Source: an uncultured Eubacteriales bacterium
GTDB lineage: Bacteria > Bacillota_A > Clostridia > Oscillospirales > Oscillospiraceae
DNA: 9,921 nucleotides
Reading direction: 5' to 3'
Assembly (NCBI GenBank): GCA_949742895.1
Contig: CATJRT010000248.1
Location: 1-9,921 of the forward strand
This document shows, one piece after another, positions 7,120 to 9,921 of this stretch (position 1 is its first letter; the number at the start of each line of letters is the position of its first letter). The position numbers were made by a program, and so were the translations under genes. The notes beneath the pieces were generated by a model, which saw only the letters and a list, made by a program, of their open reading frames with translations, was not told the origin of the DNA and ran no database searches.

Positions 7120-8286
7120 ATGAAAAATGCAAGAGACGCTGTAATTGTGGCGTATGGTCGTTCTCCCATGGCTCGGGCCAATAAGGGATCCTTCGCAGGA
7201 CTCCATCCGGTGGAATACTCCGCACAGACGCTCTCTGGAGTTCTGGATCGCCTGCCGGGACTGGATCGCAGCCAGATCGATGATGTCATCATGGGCTGTG
7301 CCAATCCGGAAGCGGAATGCTTCTTCAACATTGCCCGGCTGGTGGCTCAGCGTGCGGGGCTGTCGGACGAGATCACAGGTCAGACGGTGAACCGCTTCTG
7401 CTCCTCCGGCCTGCAGGCCATTGCCACTGCGGCCAACGCCATCCTTGCGGGGCAGATGGACATTGTGTGTGCCGGTGGTGTGGAGCGCATGACCGGCATG
7501 AACATGGATCCTGAACACAGCAGGCCGTTTATGGACGAAAAGCTGGTCGAGCTGAAGCCGGATACCTACATCGCCATGGGGATGACGGCGGAGAACGTGG
7601 CCGCCCAGTACGGTATCACCAGGGAAGAAATGGATCAGATGGCAGTAGAGAGCCATACGAAAGCGGCAGCCGCCCAGGCTGCTGGGAAATTCAAAGGGGA
7701 GATCGTGCCCATCACCGTAGAGATCGACGGCAAAACGGTGACGGTTCTGGAGGACGAGGGCATCCGTCCTGGCACTACTTTGGAGGGCCTGTCCAAGCTG
7801 AAGCCCTGCTTCAAGCCTGACGGCGTGGTCACTGCCGCCACCTCCTCCCAGATGACGGACGGTGCGTCCTTTGTGGTGCTGATGGCCCGTGAGACGGCGG
7901 AAAAGTTGGGATACGCGCCTGTGGCCCGCTTCGTGGGCTTTGCCGTGGGCGGTGTGCCCGCAGGCGTCATGGGTCTGGGACCCATCAAGGCCGTACCTAA
8001 GGTACTGGCCAGGGCAGGTCTGTCTATGGAGGACATGGATGTGATCGAACTCAACGAGGCGTTTGCCGCCCAGGCGTTGGCTTGTATCCGGGATCTGAAA
8101 ATGCCAATGGAAAAGGTGAACCCCAATGGCGGGGCTATGGCACTGGGTCACCCAATGGGGGCCACCGGCGGCTTCCTAACCTGCAAGGCAGTGAGCGAAC
8201 TCAAGCGTACCGGGGGCAAATATGCCCTGATCACCATGTGTATCGGCGGCGGTCAAGGAGCTGCCGGCATCTTTGAGATGGAGTAA
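7120..8286 (+). CDS. Thiolase (acetyl-CoA acetyltransferase/acyltransferase)
   Basis: A 388-residue thiolase that cleaves 3-ketoacyl-CoA with CoA, or condenses two acetyl-CoA in reverse. The start is ATG 7120 with AAAGGGA at 7104-7110; the upstream TTG at 7111 directly abuts that site and is unlikely. The nucleophile C94 is in VNRFCSSGLQA. NEAFAAQ (N312, E313) forms part of the oxyanion and active site. H344 lies in GHPMGATG, and the acid/base C374 in MCIGGGQG, so the full catalytic set is present. The length is normal (about 390). The sequence has mixed features of biosynthetic acetoacetyl-CoA thiolases and FadA-type enzymes, so chain length is uncertain. In this cluster it could return BKACE-derived acetoacetate, once activated to CoA, to two acetyl-CoA, or supply acetoacetyl-CoA for butyrate formation. 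Confidence 0.93.
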   Translation: MKNARDAVIVAYGRSPMARANKGSFAGLHPVEYSAQTLSGVLDRLPGLDRSQIDDVIMGCANPEAECFFNIARLVAQRAGLSDEITGQTVNRFCSSGLQAIATAANAILAGQMDIVCAGGVERMTGMNMDPEHSRPFMDEKLVELKPDTYIAMGMTAENVAAQYGITREEMDQMAVESHTKAAAAQAAGKFKGEIVPITVEIDGKTVTVLEDEGIRPGTTLEGLSKLKPCFKPDGVVTAATSSQMTDGASFVVLMARETAEKLGYAPVARFVGFAVGGVPAGVMGLGPIKAVPKVLARAGLSMEDMDVIELNEAFAAQALACIRDLKMPMEKVNPNGGAMALGHPMGATGGFLTCKAVSELKRTGGKYALITMCIGGGQGAAGIFEME

Positions 8287-8331
8287 ATAGAAGAAAGATA
8301 AGGCGCGGCGTCGGTTGATAGGAGGTAACTG

Positions 8332-9069
8332 ATGAAACAAAAAGTGGTGATTGTGACAGGTGCGGGGCGGGGAATTGGGGCCGCCACTGCTAAGCGGTTC
8401 CTGACTGGTGAGGCCAGGGTGGTGCTGGCGGACCTGAATGAGGGATGCGTGGCCCTGGGCCGTGAGTTGTCCGTCGGGGGCAGGGAGGCCGTTGGGCTCC
8501 CTTGCGATGTCTCGAACGGGCAGTCGGTGGCCCACTTATTCCGGCAGGTGCTGGACCGCTATGGCCGTGTGGACGTACTGGTGAACAACGCGGGCATTAC
8601 CAGCGACGCCCGGTTCCACCGAATGACAGAGGCGCAGTGGGATCATGTGATGGCAGTGGATTTGAAGTCCATGTTTTATACCTGCCAGCAGGCGGTGGCA
8701 AGTATGCTGAAAACCGGGGGCGGGGCCATTGTCAATATTTCCTCTGTTTCCGCTCAGACTGGAAACTTCGGGCAGGCCAACTACAGTGCCGCCAAACTGG
8801 GCGTTGTGGGTCTGACCCGCACATTGAGTACCGAATACGCCGCCAAGGGAATACGCACCAACGCTGTAGCCCCCGGGTTCATCCTAACCGATATGGTAAA
8901 AACCATCCCGGAAAAGGTAGTGGAGGGCCTGGTTCAGACAATTCCCATGCGTCGGGGCGGAGATCCCCATGAAATTGCCAACGCAGCTTACTTTCTGGCC
9001 TCCGACGAGGCGTCATTTATCACTGGACAGGTTCTGTCTGTCAACGGCGGACTGTATATGAACGGATAG
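8332..9069 (+). CDS. FabG-like short-chain dehydrogenase, probably NAD-dependent 3-ketoacyl-CoA reductase/3-hydroxyacyl-CoA dehydrogenase
   Basis: A 245-residue classical SDR starting at ATG 8332 behind a strong AGGAGGT (8320-8326). The cofactor motif is TGAGRGIG (9-16). D34 ends the second strand, favouring NAD(H) over the NADP(H) used by E. coli FabG. NNAG is at 85-88, and the catalytic residues are S138, Y151 and K155, numbered identically to E. coli FabG. The ACP-docking residues of FabG, R129 and R172, are here G129 and K172, which points to a CoA-ester rather than an ACP substrate. Enzymes of this type act on (R)-3-hydroxyacyl substrates, opposite to the Hbd-type enzyme in the same operon. 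It is not expected to be the housekeeping fatty-acid synthesis enzyme given its catabolic neighbours. Its TAG stop overlaps the ribosome site of the next gene. Confidence 0.88.
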   Translation: MKQKVVIVTGAGRGIGAATAKRFLTGEARVVLADLNEGCVALGRELSVGGREAVGLPCDVSNGQSVAHLFRQVLDRYGRVDVLVNNAGITSDARFHRMTEAQWDHVMAVDLKSMFYTCQQAVASMLKTGGGAIVNISSVSAQTGNFGQANYSAAKLGVVGLTRTLSTEYAAKGIRTNAVAPGFILTDMVKTIPEKVVEGLVQTIPMRRGGDPHEIANAAYFLASDEASFITGQVLSVNGGLYMNG

Positions 9070-9073
9070 GAGG
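9068..9073 (+). promoter_or_regulatory. Ribosome binding site of the Ptb gene, overlapping the preceding stop codon
   Basis: AGGAGG overlaps the last two bases of the TAG stop (9067-9069) of the short-chain dehydrogenase gene and lies nine bases before a TTG codon. Ribosomes finishing the upstream gene would sit on this site, indicating translational coupling. It is the main evidence for choosing TTG 9083 as the start. Confidence 0.75.
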
Positions 9074-9082
9074 CTGCTGGAA

Positions 9083-9921
9083 TTGATCCGTAATTTTGAC
9101 GAATTGAAAGCCCTACTGGCTGCCTGCCCAGTGAAGCGACGGATTGGTGTGGTGGCGGCACAGGACGGGCATACGCTGGAGGCTGTCACACACGCTGCCC
9201 GGGACGGTCTGGTTTTCCCGACCCTTATCGGCGACGTTGAGAAAATCAAAGAGCTTCTGGATCGGCTGGAGTACCCATTGTCGGAAGCTGAACTTATTCC
9301 TGGTAAAGATCCGGCTGAGTGTGCTGAGACTGCCTGCATTCTGGTGAAAGAGGGCAGGCTGGACTGCATTATGAAGGGCAAAACCGAAACCGGCCCACTG
9401 ATGAAGGCACTGGTGAGCCGGGAGAAAGGCATCCGCAGGGCGGACACCATGAGTATGCTGGCGGTGATGTGGACGCCCGGTTATCACAAGATCTTTGGCA
9501 TCACCGATGTAGGGTTGCTGACCTATCCGAACCGGGAACAAAAACAGGCGGCTGTCGAGAATGCTGTGAGTGCCTTCCACGCCATGGGGATTGCCAAACC
9601 TAAGGTAGCCATTTTGGCGGCCGTAGAAACCGTCAACCTCAAAATGCCTGAATGTGTGGATGCCGCAGCCATCAAGGAGGCCGGAATTCCCGGCTGCATC
9701 ATTGAGGGTCCTATCAGCTATGATTTGGCCATGGAGCGGGAGGCCGCCGAACTCAAGGACTACCACAGTCCTGTGGCCGGGGATGCGGACATTTTGGTTG
9801 TACCCAATATCTGCTGCGGAAATGTTGCGGCCAAAACCATAACCTCCATCAGCGGTGGGTCCACCTGCGGCACGGTGCTGGGGGCCATGGTTCCGGTGTG
9901 TATGACCAGCCGGAGTGCTTC
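9083..9921 (+). CDS. ptb: Phosphate butyryltransferase/phosphate acyltransferase (3' end beyond the window)
   Basis: The reading frame from TTG 9083 stays open for 279 codons to the window edge; Ptb proteins are about 300 residues, so only a short C-terminal piece is missing. The enzyme converts butyryl-CoA, or a related short or branched acyl-CoA, plus phosphate to acyl-phosphate and CoA, which a kinase then uses to make ATP. Family features are the MIRNFDELKALL start, IMKGKTETGPLMKALV, REKGIRRADTMSMLAV, FGITDVGLLTYP, HAMGIAKPKVAILAAVETVN, IIEGPISYDLAM, SPVAGDADILVVPNICCGN, and a final GAMVPVCMTSRSA. An upstream homologue of butyrate kinase is absent, so the kinase is expected just beyond the window. 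TTG is the only start consistent with the AGGAGG site and with the normal N-terminus of the family. Acyl preference cannot be read from the sequence. Confidence 0.92.
   Translation, partial: MIRNFDELKALLAACPVKRRIGVVAAQDGHTLEAVTHAARDGLVFPTLIGDVEKIKELLDRLEYPLSEAELIPGKDPAECAETACILVKEGRLDCIMKGKTETGPLMKALVSREKGIRRADTMSMLAVMWTPGYHKIFGITDVGLLTYPNREQKQAAVENAVSAFHAMGIAKPKVAILAAVETVNLKMPECVDAAAIKEAGIPGCIIEGPISYDLAMEREAAELKDYHSPVAGDADILVVPNICCGNVAAKTITSISGGSTCGTVLGAMVPVCMTSRSA

Noticed and set aside
7096..8151. Minus-strand open frame of 351 codons opposite the thiolase gene
   Set aside because: Antisense shadow of an unmistakable thiolase; His-rich translation without motifs.

Overview
The window is one long plus-strand gene array with no visible break. 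It looks like a catabolic and energy-conserving operon from an anaerobic Clostridia-type Firmicute. The inference rests on the fairly high GC content, strong AGGAGG-type ribosome binding sites, a short lipoprotein signal on the binding protein, TTG and GTG starts, and CoA-transferase, Hbd, thiolase and Ptb genes typical of butyrate-type fermenters (Oscillospiraceae-like organisms are a reasonable guess). No RNA gene, mobile element, CRISPR array, integrase or regulator was seen.

Layout. Positions 1-317 hold the end of a CoA-transferase of the 4-hydroxybutyrate CoA-transferase/acetyl-CoA hydrolase family. Positions 429-5268 encode a complete branched-chain-amino-acid-type (Liv/HAAT) ABC importer in the order binding protein, LivH, LivM, LivG, LivF. 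A 150-bp gap between the binding protein and LivH carries two inverted repeats. Positions 5295-9921 carry acyl-CoA enzymes: a 3-hydroxybutyryl-CoA dehydrogenase (Hbd type), a beta-keto acid cleavage enzyme (BKACE, DUF849/Kce family), a thiolase, a FabG-like short-chain dehydrogenase, and the first 279 codons of a phosphate butyryltransferase that runs off the window.

How the genes may work together (inference). The importer brings in a carboxylate or amino-acid-like compound that is converted to a beta-keto acid. BKACE exchanges its acetyl part with acetyl-CoA, giving an acyl-CoA and acetoacetate. The CoA-transferase and thiolase return acetoacetate to acetyl-CoA, or the dehydrogenases reduce acetoacetyl-CoA as an electron sink. 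Ptb turns an acyl-CoA into acyl-phosphate for ATP formation by a kinase expected just downstream. No lysine-fermentation genes (aminomutases, 3,5-diaminohexanoate dehydrogenase, 3-aminobutyryl-CoA ammonia-lyase) are in view, and the BKACE has Val where Kce has Glu14. The substrate is therefore probably not the classical lysine intermediate and cannot be named from the sequence.

The main points for follow-up are the pathway itself, the BKACE pocket change, the loss of ACP-docking arginines in the FabG-like enzyme, the asymmetric LivG/LivF ATPase pair, and the double hairpin between the binding protein and permease genes.
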